Assembly (NCBI GenBank): GCA_947488435.1
Contig: CANKZG010000002.1
Coordinates: 1 to 64,000, forward strand
DNA length: 64,000 nt
Source: an uncultured Flavobacteriaceae bacterium
Lineage (GTDB): Bacteria > Bacteroidota > Bacteroidia > Flavobacteriales > Flavobacteriaceae
Direction of reading: 5' to 3'
The position numbers were made by a program, and so were the translations under genes. The notes under the pieces were generated by a model, which ran no database searches, was not told the DNA's origin, and saw only the letters and a list, made by a program, of their open reading frames with translations. Of this stretch, positions 15,926 through 23,721 are shown piece by piece (within the stretch, counting starts at the first letter, position 1; the number at the start of each line of letters is the position of its first letter).

Positions 15926-16179
15926 TAGTCTCTCAATTTTGCTAAAAGTTTTTGAAGTACGACCTGGGCTTTATTAGAATTCGATATTGAATTTCTATGA
16001 TCTTGTGATTTCGGTACGGCTTCATCTCCATACATTTTAAAGTACATCATTATTTGAGGTAATGATATTCCACTACTTTTTAATTTTGGAATTACGTCAT
16101 CTAGAATTTTATCGATGTCTTCATTAGAATTTACATCACTTAATTTACTTAAATAACTTTTAATCAAATTGTCTTTCAT
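15925..16179 (-). CDS. Hypothetical small protein (84 aa), first gene of a two-gene unit
   Basis: A helical, charged protein (MKDNLIKSYLSKLSDVNSNE...). The frame can be opened at a TTG at 16209, but the ATG at 16179 is preferred. Its stop codon overlaps the start of the membrane-anchored protein by one base, so the two are almost certainly co-translated. It is the last island gene before tRNA-Met. No recognised family. Confidence 0.55.
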   Translation of the reverse strand: MKDNLIKSYLSKLSDVNSNEDIDKILDDVIPKLKSSGISLPQIMMYFKMYGDEAVPKSQDHRNSISNSNKAQVVLQKLLAKLRD

Positions 16180-16270
16180 TATGTGGTTTTCTTTAATTGG
16201 TTGCAACACTTATAAATAACTCATATATACTATATCTAAGGTAATAATTCCTATAGACAGATAGAACTAT

Positions 16271-16333
16271 TTATCTGAGAAGTAAGATTTTAGTTGTTAA
16301 CAGAAAATGTTAAAAAACTAATTTCTGAGATAA
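16271..16333. repeat. Nested hairpin upstream of the two-gene unit
   Basis: Outer arms TTATCTGAGAA (16271-16281) and TTCTGAGATAA (16323-16333) match at 10 of 11. Inner arms TTAGTTGTTAAC (16290-16301) and GTTAAAAAACTAA (16309-16321) pair with a bulge. It lies in the gene-free stretch 16180-16480 between the last island gene and the tRNA terminator. Possible cassette boundary, promoter element or RNA structure; apart from it I see nothing else there. Confidence 0.4.
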
Positions 16334-16435
16334 TTGTTATAAAGTTAAGGACTATAGGTGTTTTTAAAAGATATAGAATCGAAGATTAATCTTTTAAGTT
16401 TAATCAATAATTGTTTTAAGTATGTTTTAGGAAAG

Positions 16436-16468
16436 TAAAAAAGCCAGAGAGTGATCTCTGACTTTTTC
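16436..16468 (-). terminator. Terminator just after tRNA-Met
   Basis: AGTCAGAGA-TCAC-TCTCTGGCT on the minus strand (arms 16455-16463 and 16442-16450, one G-T pair) followed by TTTTTTAC. It begins 18 bases past the tRNA 3' end. Confidence 0.75.
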
Positions 16469-16480
16469 TTTGTTTACCTG

Positions 16481-16554
16481 TAGCGAGAGGGGGGCACGAT
16501 CCCCCGACCTCCGGGTTATGAATCCGACGCTCTAACCAGCTGAGCTACCTCGCC
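16481..16554 (-). tRNA. tRNA-Met (anticodon CAT)
   Basis: A 74-nt cloverleaf on the minus strand: acceptor GGCGAGG/TCTCGCT with terminal G-T pairs, D arm GCTC...GAGC, anticodon loop ATTCATAACC (CAT) and T stem GGGGG/CCCCC with loop ATCGTGC. No CCA is encoded. The mature 3' end faces the accessory region, a common place for integrative elements to insert. An elongator tRNA-Met is most likely; a lysidine-modified tRNA-Ile (CAT) cannot be excluded by eye. Confidence 0.93.
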
Positions 16555-16640
16555 ATATCTTCGTTTATATTTTTTAAGCCTAATCTCCTGCAATTTTTAG
16601 CTGTTACTGCTCACCAAGCATTGGCTTTTTTAAACGGGTG

Positions 16641-16671
16641 CAAATATAGCCTTAAATTTCTTCTTCTTCAA
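16641..16671 (-). promoter_or_regulatory. Bacteroidota-type promoter for tRNA-Met
   Basis: On the minus strand, TTTTG, a 20-base spacer, then TATATTTG (16641-16648), matching the Bacteroidota primary sigma consensus TTTG-N19-TAnnTTTG. It lies 86 bases before the tRNA, so the transcript has a leader. Confidence 0.6.
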
Positions 16672-16756
16672 AATTCAATTCCTAAAAATATTATTGTGCA
16701 TTTATTTTTTTATCATGAGGAAATCTATATATTGTCCATCATAAACGATATTTGGA

Positions 16757-17140
16757 ATGGACGATAAGATTAAATATGAAATGGAGTTCGTGATTCAGGC
16801 GTCACCGCAATTGTTATATCAATATATATCAACACCTTCCGGCCTGTCTGAATGGTTTGCAGACAACGTAAATTCTAGAGGAGAAATCTTTAACTTTATT
16901 TGGGATGGCTCAGAAGAGGAAGCAAAGTTGTTGAAACGAAAGAGTGATGAGTTTGTAAAGTTTACCTGGGTCGATCAGGATGATGATTGCTTTTTTGAAA
17001 TAAAAATTATTGTAGACGAAATTACAAAAGATGTTTCCTTATTTATAACAGATTTTGCCGAAGATAATGAGGTCGAAGAAGCGAAAATGTTATGGGACAA
17101 TCAAATCTCCAGCCTCAAGCAGGTTTTAGGCTCCTCTTAG
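16757..17140 (+). CDS. START-like / AHSA1-type domain protein
   Basis: A 127-aa single-domain protein. The pattern ASPQLLYQYISTPSGLSEWFADNVN at the N-terminus, followed by antiparallel strands (FVKFTWVDQDDDCFFEIKI) and a long C-terminal helix (EEAKMLWDNQISSLKQVLG), is the helix-grip fold of the SRPBCC/START_2 family, found in nearly every Flavobacteriaceae genome. These proteins bind small hydrophobic ligands; the substrate is unknown. It is followed closely by the class IV aminotransferase on the same strand and is probably co-transcribed with it. First core gene after the island. Confidence 0.85.
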   Translation: MDDKIKYEMEFVIQASPQLLYQYISTPSGLSEWFADNVNSRGEIFNFIWDGSEEEAKLLKRKSDEFVKFTWVDQDDDCFFEIKIIVDEITKDVSLFITDFAEDNEVEEAKMLWDNQISSLKQVLGSS

Positions 17141-17194
17141 CAGTTTTGTTTGAGAATAAAGTATATTTGGCCTTGTTTTTACAAGGCTTTTTTT

Positions 17195-18043
17195 ATGATC
17201 AATTTTAATGGGCAGTTGCGTCCTTCAGAAGATACTTTTTTAAATCATAACAATAGGGGACTACGGTATGGCGATGCACTTTTTGAGAGTCTACGAGTGG
17301 TTAACGGAAAATTGTTTTTTTGGGAAGATCACTACCTCCGTCTAATGGCCTCTATGCGCATGCTTCGCATGGAAATACCAATGTCTTTTACTTTGGATTT
17401 TCTGGCAGAAGAAATACAACAAACATTAGAAGCAAACCATCTTAATCATAAGGCAGCTCGTGTGAGAATTACGGTTTTTAGAGTTGATGGCGGATTGTAT
17501 TTACCCCAACATCGTGAGGTAGATTACATCATAGAAACACATCCCCTAGAAATGCCATTCTATACCTTAAATGAAGCACCTTATGAGGTGGAATTGTATA
17601 AGGATTTCTGGGTAAATCCAGATTTGCTAAGCACCTTAAAGACAAACAATAAATTAGTTCACGTTTTAGGAAGTATTTTTGCTGCCGAAAATAAATACGA
17701 CAATTGTCTGCTCCTCAATACGGCCAAAGAAGTAGTGGAAGCTTTACAAGGGAATCTTTTTTTGGTTTCAGGAACAACACTTAAAACACCTCCTTTACAA
17801 AGTGGTTGCTTAAACGGAATTGTACGTAAAAAACTTATTGGGATTGTTCAAAAATTAGAAGATTACGAACTCTTGGAAACTCCAATTTCTCCCTTCGAAT
17901 TACAGAAAGCGGACGAATTGTTTATTACCAATGCTATTGTTGGCATACAGCCGATAACAAAATATAGAAAAAAGGAGTTTGCAAATACAGTTGCTAAAGC
18001 GCTAGTAGGAAAACTAAATGCGGTTGCACGATTGGAAGCTTAA
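17195..18043 (+). CDS. Class IV PLP-dependent aminotransferase
   Basis: A 282-aa fold-type IV enzyme of the branched-chain aminotransferase / D-amino-acid transaminase / 4-amino-4-deoxychorismate lyase group. Visible landmarks are the N-terminal NNRGLRYGDALFESLRV, the arginine strand AARVRITVFR, the likely PLP lysine in STLKTNNKLVHV and the C-terminal DELFITNAIVGIQPITKYR. The frame extends to 17150, but MINFNGQL at 17195 matches the usual family start. Exact substrate unresolved: related flavobacterial proteins are often annotated as aminodeoxychorismate lyase (folate synthesis). Confidence 0.85.
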   Translation: MINFNGQLRPSEDTFLNHNNRGLRYGDALFESLRVVNGKLFFWEDHYLRLMASMRMLRMEIPMSFTLDFLAEEIQQTLEANHLNHKAARVRITVFRVDGGLYLPQHREVDYIIETHPLEMPFYTLNEAPYEVELYKDFWVNPDLLSTLKTNNKLVHVLGSIFAAENKYDNCLLLNTAKEVVEALQGNLFLVSGTTLKTPPLQSGCLNGIVRKKLIGIVQKLEDYELLETPISPFELQKADELFITNAIVGIQPITKYRKKEFANTVAKALVGKLNAVARLEA

Positions 18044-18045
18044 CT

Positions 18046-18606
18046 TTAATTGAGTCCCGGATTTTCCGGAGCGTTAGACCATAATAAATAGTCCCCACCG
18101 AGTTCAATCATTTTTTCCTTCCAAAAAGCACTTGCCGGTTTGCATATAATATCACTTTTGTACTTATTCTGAACAACAATCCAGGACTTACTCGATAACT
18201 CCTCATCCAGTTGTAAGGATGCCCAACCCGAATACCCGAGGAAAAAACGAATATCATCAGAAGTGATTTTTTGTTGGTTGATGAGGGCAATTGTCTTTTC
18301 AAAATTACCTCCCCAAAAAATACCGTTAGATATTTCGATGCTATCTTCAATTAAATGTGGTACTTTATGAATAAAATAAAGATTATCTTGTTCAACAGGA
18401 CCGCCATTGTAGACCTGAAAAGGAATGTGTATCTCGGTAATTAACTCCTCAATAGTATAGTCTAGCGGTTTGTTTAAGATAAACCCGATAGAGCCCTCCT
18501 CATTATGTTCCGCTAGCAGTACCACAGATCTATTAAATGAGACATCTCCAGTTAGCGTAGGTTCTGCAATAAGGAGTTTTCCTTTATTTGGTTTTAGACT
18601 TACCAT
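18046..18606 (-). CDS. YqgE/AlgH family protein
   Basis: A 186-aa protein, the usual length for the family. It starts KPNKGKLLIAEPTLTGDVSFNRSVVLLAEHNEEGSIGFILNKP, which is the family signature, and contains GGPVEQDNLYFIH and FLGYSGWASLQLDEEL. The family's role is not established; YqgE has been linked loosely to transcription or stress. It is convergent with the aminotransferase gene, with stop codons 2 bp apart. Confidence 0.93.
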   Translation of the reverse strand: MVSLKPNKGKLLIAEPTLTGDVSFNRSVVLLAEHNEEGSIGFILNKPLDYTIEELITEIHIPFQVYNGGPVEQDNLYFIHKVPHLIEDSIEISNGIFWGGNFEKTIALINQQKITSDDIRFFLGYSGWASLQLDEELSSKSWIVVQNKYKSDIICKPASAFWKEKMIELGGDYLLWSNAPENPGLN

Positions 18607-18668
18607 AGGGTACTATTGTTAATTTAAAAATAAGATAAATCTCTTTAAAAACAAAAGTGTTAAAACAA

Positions 18669-18696
18669 AAAAGCACTTCGCTAGGGAAGTGCTTTT
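18669..18696 (-). terminator. Terminator of the HU gene
   Basis: AAAAGCACTTC and GAAGTGCTTTT form an 11-bp perfect stem with a 6-nt loop. Read leftward it is followed by TTGTTTTAAC. It lies 20 bp beyond the HU stop codon. Confidence 0.85.
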
Positions 18697-18716
18697 AATT
18701 TTTGTTTGGGTATAGA

Positions 18717-18989
18717 TTAGTTTACCGCATCTCCTAAATCAGAACCTGCTTTAAACTTTACAACATTTTTAGCTGCAATTTGAATAGTTTTTCCCGTTTG
18801 TGGGTTTCTACCTTCTCTTGCATTTCTTCTAGAAACAGACCAAGATCCAAATCCTACTAAAGATACACGACCTCCTTTTTTAAGAGATCCCTCAACATTT
18901 CCTAAAAAAGATTCCAATGCTTTTTTAGCTGCTGCTTTTGTGATGCCAGCATCAGCTGCCATAGCATCGATTAATTCTGTTTTGTTCAT
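18717..18989 (-). CDS. HU-family nucleoid DNA-binding protein
   Basis: A 90-aa histone-like protein that bends and compacts DNA as a dimer. It has the full HU layout: helical N-terminus (MNKTELIDAMAADAGITKAAAKKAL), then the signature VSLVGFGSWSVSRRNAREGRNPQTG in the beta arm, then VVKFKAGSDLGDAVN. It is monocistronic, with a textbook Bacteroidota promoter and its own terminator, as expected for an abundant protein. Confidence 0.96.
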   Translation of the reverse strand: MNKTELIDAMAADAGITKAAAKKALESFLGNVEGSLKKGGRVSLVGFGSWSVSRRNAREGRNPQTGKTIQIAAKNVVKFKAGSDLGDAVN

Positions 18990-19034
18990 AATTGAATTAA
19001 ATTAATTGTTGTTATATAATTTTTAAAAGCTAAA

Positions 19035-19064
19035 CAAATTTATACGGATTTACCATTAACACAA
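19035..19064 (-). promoter_or_regulatory. Promoter of the HU gene
   Basis: On the minus strand, TTG (19062-19064), exactly 19 bases, then TAAATTTG (19035-19042): a full match to the Bacteroidota TTTG/TAnnTTTG promoter. The start codon is 45 bases downstream. Confidence 0.75.
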
Positions 19065-19166
19065 GTAAAACACGGGGAAAACAGCGTTTTTGTTGATAAC
19101 TTCGGGGGTTTGTTGATAAAGTCGCTATTTTTATGGTTGCTTCGCTAGCCCAATGACAGCGCGACT

Positions 19167-20114
19167 TCAGAATACTCGTGTTGTTTTTGATAATTTTAAA
19201 CCATTTAAAACTTCAGAAGTCTTCATTTTTCGTTTTCCGGGAAGCTGTATTTCTAATAAATTAATAAACCCGCCTTTTACTGCAACATGTAGCTCTTTTT
19301 TGGTATGTACTATTGTTCCGATATCAAGATGATGTTCCGAAAGGATTATAGTAGCCGCATAAATTTTTAGAAAAATACGTTCTTCATTGATTACCAAAGT
19401 TGTCCAAGCAGAAGGATATGGACTTAAACCTCGTATATGATTGTAAATAACAGCAATCGGTTTATCCCAAGGAATTCTGCAAGTGTCTTTATGAATTTTA
19501 TAGGCCGATTTAAGAGTTTTTTCTTCCGTTTGTTTTATACGTACAACAGTATTATTAGCAATTAGTGCTAAGGTTTCAAGTACCAATTTTGCTCCTAATA
19601 CCATTAAAGAGTCGTGCAAGGTTCCGGCAGTATCCGTATTAGCGATTGTGGTTTTTTTCTGAAGAATGATTTCTCCTGTATCAATTTTGTCATCAATAAA
19701 AAAGGTGGTAACCCCAGTTTCTTCTTCTCCATTAATAATAGCCCAGTTGATGGGTGCTGCACCCCTATAGTTGGGCAGTAAAGATGCATGAAGGTTAAAG
19801 GTTCCGAACTGTGGCATATCCCAAACTACTTTGGGAAGCATACGAAAAGCAACCACTACTTGGAGGTTCGCTTCCAAAGCAGCTAAGCTTTCTATAAAAT
19901 CAGGAGCTTTTAAATTCGTGGGTTGTAATACGGGGATATGGGCAGCTTGAGCGAATCGCTTTACGGCCGATTCCTGTAATTTTCGCCCCCTACCTGCAGG
20001 TTTATCTGCTGCCGTAATCACCCCTACAACCTCATGTTCGCTATCAACGATCGCTTGAAGTGTTGCTACTGCAAAATCTGGAGTACCCATAAATACAATT
20101 CGCAATTTTCTCAT
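19167..20114 (-). CDS. fmt: Methionyl-tRNA formyltransferase
   Basis: A 315-aa enzyme, the normal length, transferring a formyl group from 10-formyl-THF to initiator Met-tRNA. It opens with RIVFMGTPDFAVATLQAI, and the catalytic section is NLHASLLPNYRGAAPINWAIINGE with the SLLP formyl-transferase motif, then GVTTFFIDDKIDTGEII. The C-terminal OB-like domain follows (about 205-315). Its start overlaps the end of recQ (ATGA type), so it is the last gene of the operon ATPase-recQ-fmt. Confidence 0.96.
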   Translation of the reverse strand: MRKLRIVFMGTPDFAVATLQAIVDSEHEVVGVITAADKPAGRGRKLQESAVKRFAQAAHIPVLQPTNLKAPDFIESLAALEANLQVVVAFRMLPKVVWDMPQFGTFNLHASLLPNYRGAAPINWAIINGEEETGVTTFFIDDKIDTGEIILQKKTTIANTDTAGTLHDSLMVLGAKLVLETLALIANNTVVRIKQTEEKTLKSAYKIHKDTCRIPWDKPIAVIYNHIRGLSPYPSAWTTLVINEERIFLKIYAATIILSEHHLDIGTIVHTKKELHVAVKGGFINLLEIQLPGKRKMKTSEVLNGLKLSKTTRVF

Positions 20115-22015
20115 TTCTCTGTTAATTTATAACCGTTTTTTGTCGTAACCTCAATTTTTTCCTCTTCCAAAAGGCTTTGCAAAGTATTTAAAACAACTGC
20201 TTTCGAAAATGGCAATGCGGCTATCAATTGCCGTGACGTGAGCTCTTTATTTTTTAAAAGCGCAAGAACCTGAGCAGCTATCGCTGTAGTATTAGATAAA
20301 GTTAACTCCTTATTGCGTTCACAAATATCGCATTTCCCGCAAGCTGTAGTGTCGATTTCTTCAAAATAAGTTAACAACTGACGCGATCGGCATTGGGTAT
20401 GGTTTCCAATATAACCGATCATCTGTTTCACCTTCGCTATTTTTAATTCTCGCTGCTTTGTAATTTTTTTTGCAATAGGATTTATGTTCTTATCATCCTC
20501 ACGCGGTATTAAAAAATGAAGCTGTATGTCGCTGGTTTTAGCCACATAACTAATAATTTCGTCCTTATGAAATTGCGATAAAGCCTTTAACAGCTGTTGC
20601 TCGGAAATTTGATTTTTTTTTGCGAGCAGCGCACTATTGATTTTTGTATCGTAATCAAACACCCCTCCATAAGTTCGCAATATATTTTGTAAAATAACAA
20701 CAGTCCCTGGATGACGTTCCATATAGCTCATAAGTTGCTGTTTGGAAGCAATAAATTGCAAACTTGTTTGTTGCGAGAAGCCCAAGGATAAGGCTATAAT
20801 CGAATTCTGATCTAAAATTTGAAGTGCATTATGGGTCAATTTTGAAGCCAATGCGTAGCGTTCACAAAAGCTGTTAAAATCAAGAGCGAACGATTCATGT
20901 GATAGCTCTCCATACGGAATTTGAAAATAAGCATTTAGCTTTCGATAAACGTGTTTTACAAAAGCAACATCGGGCAATACGTCTACAAATTGCGTTTTTA
21001 ATTGCGTTTCATCGTTCTTATTGTAAATTAAAGCAGCTTCAGCTGGATTGCCATCTCGTCCCGCTCGTCCTGCCTCTTGCATATAATTCTCCAAACTATC
21101 TGGTAGCTGGTAATGCACTACCAACTGCACATCGGGTTTGTCTATTCCCATTCCAAAGGCATTGGTGGCAACAATAATACGTACTTTATTTGCCAGCCAA
21201 TCCGTTAGCTTTTCTTTGCGCTCGGCCTTAGGTACACCTCCATGAAAATGTGTAGCATTGCAGCCTATTCCATTTAAATACTGTGCGATTTCGAGCGTAG
21301 ATCTTCTGTTGCTCACATATACTATGGTACTACCACTATATGTGGTGCAAAGTTGTTTTAGGCGGTATTTTTTATCTTCTTCATGGTATACCCTAAAAGC
21401 AATATTCTTACGGGCAAAAGAATCTTTTACTACCAAGGACTCTTGCAGCAGTAAATGTTTGGTAATATCTTGAACAACCTGTTTTGTAGCAGTTCCGGTT
21501 AATGCAATGAGTGGTACTTCGGGAAATAAGATTTTTAAAAGATTACATTTTAAATACGCTGGTCTGAAATCGTGACCCCATTGTGAAATACAATGTGCCT
21601 CGTCAATAGCGATTAGGCGAACCGGTAATTGCTGTAATTTTTCCTGAACCAATTCTTGTTGCAGTCGCTCTGGAGAAAGATATAGAAATTTATAACTTCC
21701 ATGTTGTGCATTATCTAAAAGTGTAACAACCTCCTGAAAGGGAATCCCTCCGGTTAACGCTATTGCCTTGATACCTTTATTTTTAAGTTGTTGCACTTGA
21801 TCTTGTATAAGTGCGATCAACGGAGATACCACAATGCAAATGCCTGTTTGCATCAACGCGGGTACCTGGAAACAAACAGATTTGCCTCCTCCTGTAGGTA
21901 AAAGTGCTAATACATCTTCCGTATTTTGTAAGGCATTAATGATTTTTTCCTGCGAACCTCGAAAAGAAGAAAACCCCCAATATTGCTGTAAAATCTCAAT
22001 CGGAGTTTGTTTCAC
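20111..22015 (-). CDS. recQ: ATP-dependent DNA helicase RecQ
   Basis: A 634-aa 3'-5' DNA helicase for recombination and repair. Motif I is LLPTGGGKSVCFQVPA, the DEAH box is AIDEAHCISQWGHDFRP, and motif VI is QEAGRAGRDG. The zinc-binding RQC cysteines are in QCRSRQLLTYFEE...ACGKCDIC (about residues 530-560). The C-terminus (STTAIAAQVLALLKNKELTSR... in outline) looks like a winged-helix segment; I do not see a typical HRDC domain. It overlaps fmt downstream and the P-loop ATPase gene upstream by 4 bp each. Confidence 0.95.
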   Translation of the reverse strand: MKQTPIEILQQYWGFSSFRGSQEKIINALQNTEDVLALLPTGGGKSVCFQVPALMQTGICIVVSPLIALIQDQVQQLKNKGIKAIALTGGIPFQEVVTLLDNAQHGSYKFLYLSPERLQQELVQEKLQQLPVRLIAIDEAHCISQWGHDFRPAYLKCNLLKILFPEVPLIALTGTATKQVVQDITKHLLLQESLVVKDSFARKNIAFRVYHEEDKKYRLKQLCTTYSGSTIVYVSNRRSTLEIAQYLNGIGCNATHFHGGVPKAERKEKLTDWLANKVRIIVATNAFGMGIDKPDVQLVVHYQLPDSLENYMQEAGRAGRDGNPAEAALIYNKNDETQLKTQFVDVLPDVAFVKHVYRKLNAYFQIPYGELSHESFALDFNSFCERYALASKLTHNALQILDQNSIIALSLGFSQQTSLQFIASKQQLMSYMERHPGTVVILQNILRTYGGVFDYDTKINSALLAKKNQISEQQLLKALSQFHKDEIISYVAKTSDIQLHFLIPREDDKNINPIAKKITKQRELKIAKVKQMIGYIGNHTQCRSRQLLTYFEEIDTTACGKCDICERNKELTLSNTTAIAAQVLALLKNKELTSRQLIAALPFSKAVVLNTLQSLLEEEKIEVTTKNGYKLTEK

Positions 22016-22578
22016 TTACTTATTTTTAAGGTGTTTAAAATAAAGGTAAGCCTTTCTGCAACGGTTCCTATGGGAACCACAATGGGAGTATACCCAAAGC
22101 GGGTATAAGTTTGCATTAAAAAATCATGCAAAGCAGTGGCTTCTTCAAATGTTTCCATGCGTTCGTCATCGGCAGCGTAAATTGCTTTCCATGGCGGTAA
22201 AATAAAAATTTGATCGTATTGATGTGTTGCGCAGGCATTCTCGAAATTGGAGTCGTAATCCTGTTTAAAAAAATCCATATATGCAAGTACATCCGGAGCA
22301 GCCCTATCATAAAATGCATAGGAAACTTTTTGATGTTCAGCATCCTTAAATTGAGCGATCCGACCTTCCAATAAGGTAGTATTAAATTCCAAAGGATCTG
22401 AGACAAACAACAAAGGATTAGAAACAAAAGTTTCAGGATCTCCAATTTGTTTGGCATCCGAAGTCATGGATCGAATTATTTCAGGATAACAAAAAAAACC
22501 TGAAGCATCGAGAGCCTTTACAATACTTGTTTTTCCTGTTCCTGGAGCCCCGGTAATAACAATTCGTTTGGTATTCAA
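22012..22578 (-). CDS. P-loop ATPase (AAA_28 / NadR-like)
   Basis: A 188-aa nucleotide-binding protein. The Walker A motif GAPGTGKTS is at residues 10-18. The region FYDRAAPDVLAYMDFF and the C-terminal DFLMQTYTRFGYTPIVVPIG match the AAA_28 family, related to the kinase part of NadR. It probably phosphorylates or hydrolyses a small substrate; which one is unknown. First gene of the operon with recQ and fmt, overlapping recQ by 4 bp. Confidence 0.85.
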   Translation of the reverse strand: MNTKRIVITGAPGTGKTSIVKALDASGFFCYPEIIRSMTSDAKQIGDPETFVSNPLLFVSDPLEFNTTLLEGRIAQFKDAEHQKVSYAFYDRAAPDVLAYMDFFKQDYDSNFENACATHQYDQIFILPPWKAIYAADDERMETFEEATALHDFLMQTYTRFGYTPIVVPIGTVAERLTFILNTLKISK

Positions 22579-22643
22579 TAGAAAGTTTTAGAGTACAAAA
22601 GTAATGAAATACAGTGGAGACAGAAAAATTGCAACCTAAGGTT

Positions 22644-22651
22644 TATCTTTG
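22644..22651 (+). promoter_or_regulatory. -7 promoter box of the DUF493 gene
   Basis: TATCTTTG matches the Bacteroidota -7 consensus TAnnTTTG, 15 bases before the chosen start codon. No well-spaced -33 TTTG was found, so the promoter call is partial. Confidence 0.45.
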
Positions 22652-22666
22652 CAAAAAAACTGCAAA

Positions 22667-22957
22667 ATGAGTACAGCAAAGTCCGAGGATTTTTACAAAC
22701 GACTTAAGTCACAATTATTAGAAGATACGACTTGGCCATCAACCTATCTGTATAAATTTATTGTACCTACAACTACCGAAAAAATCGATAAAATTTATGG
22801 ATTTTTTGATGCCATACCTGGTGCAGTTATAGATTCGAAAAAATCGAAAAAAGGGACCTATACCAGTATTTCAATTCGGGTTAAAATGTCCAACCCCGAT
22901 GAGGTAATTAAAAAATATAAAGAAGTAGGTACGGTTGAAGGGGTGATATCATTGTAA
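22667..22957 (+). CDS. DUF493 family protein
   Basis: A 96-aa protein of the YbeD/DUF493 type with an ACT-like ferredoxin fold. The segment YLYKFIVPTTTEKIDKIYGFFDAIPGAVIDSKKSKKGTYTSISIRVKMSNPDEVIKKYKEVG shows the expected alternating strand-helix pattern. The ATG at 22667 (MSTAKSEDFY) is preferred over the upstream in-frame codon, because it lies just downstream of the TATCTTTG promoter box. It stands beside DUF4290 and murA, as in many flavobacterial genomes. Function not established. Confidence 0.85.
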   Translation: MSTAKSEDFYKRLKSQLLEDTTWPSTYLYKFIVPTTTEKIDKIYGFFDAIPGAVIDSKKSKKGTYTSISIRVKMSNPDEVIKKYKEVGTVEGVISL

Positions 22958-23049
22958 AATAAATAGTATTTCTTCCATAAATTTGTTAATTTGCAGCCCA
23001 AATAAGCGGCTCTTATCGACTTCAAGAGTGTTAGCATAAATTTTTCAAT

Positions 23050-23706
23050 TTGAATTTAGTAGAAAATTTAGAATATAATACAGAGCGTTCAAAGCTCATT
23101 ATTCCGGAATACGGACGTCATTTTCAAAAAATGGTAGATCATGCGGTTTCCATTGCAGATCGCGAAGAGCGAAACAAAGTAGCAAAGTCCATTATTAGTG
23201 TAATGGGAAATTTGCAGCCACATTTGAGAGACGTTCCAGATTTTCAGCACAAACTTTGGGATCAGCTTTTTATCATGTCTGATTTTAAATTGGATGTAGA
23301 TTCTCCTTTTCCAATCACTTCTAAGGAAGTATTGCAGCAACGTCCTGAACCTTTAGAATATCCTCAGAATTTCCCTAAGTATCGTTTTTACGGAAACAAT
23401 ATTAAGCGTATGATCGATGTTGCGATCAGCTGGGAAAAAGGAGATATGAGAGATGGTTTGGAATATGCCATTGCCAATCATATGAAAAAATGTTACCTGA
23501 ATTGGAATAAAGATACCGTTGATGATGGCGCTATTTTTAAACATTTGTTCGAATTGAGTGAAGGAAAAATTGATTTAGCTTCTGATGGAGAGAATTTAAC
23601 AGATAGTGGGCAATTTCTTAAAAATAGAGTGGCTAAATCTAATCGAAACAACAACAACAAGAAGAACCAACGAAACAATAATAATCGCGGTAAAAAGCGC
23701 TATTAA
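23050..23706 (+). CDS. DUF4290 domain-containing protein
   Basis: A 218-aa soluble protein characteristic of Bacteroidota. The opening LEYNTERSKLIIPEYGRHFQKMVDHAVSIADREERNKVAKSII is the family hallmark. The last 35 residues are a low-complexity Asn/Lys/Arg tail, which may bind nucleic acid. The start must be TTG at 23050, since no ATG precedes the conserved N-terminus. Function unknown; it is 15 bp upstream of murA and probably co-transcribed. Confidence 0.9.
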   Translation: MNLVENLEYNTERSKLIIPEYGRHFQKMVDHAVSIADREERNKVAKSIISVMGNLQPHLRDVPDFQHKLWDQLFIMSDFKLDVDSPFPITSKEVLQQRPEPLEYPQNFPKYRFYGNNIKRMIDVAISWEKGDMRDGLEYAIANHMKKCYLNWNKDTVDDGAIFKHLFELSEGKIDLASDGENLTDSGQFLKNRVAKSNRNNNNKKNQRNNNNRGKKRY

Positions 23707-23721
23707 TTTTCATCACATTTC

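Noticed and set aside
1-16480. Insertion sequence or transposase in the accessory region
   Set aside because: No transposase-like protein (DDE or HUH) was seen; mobility genes are a relaxase and a tyrosine integrase only.
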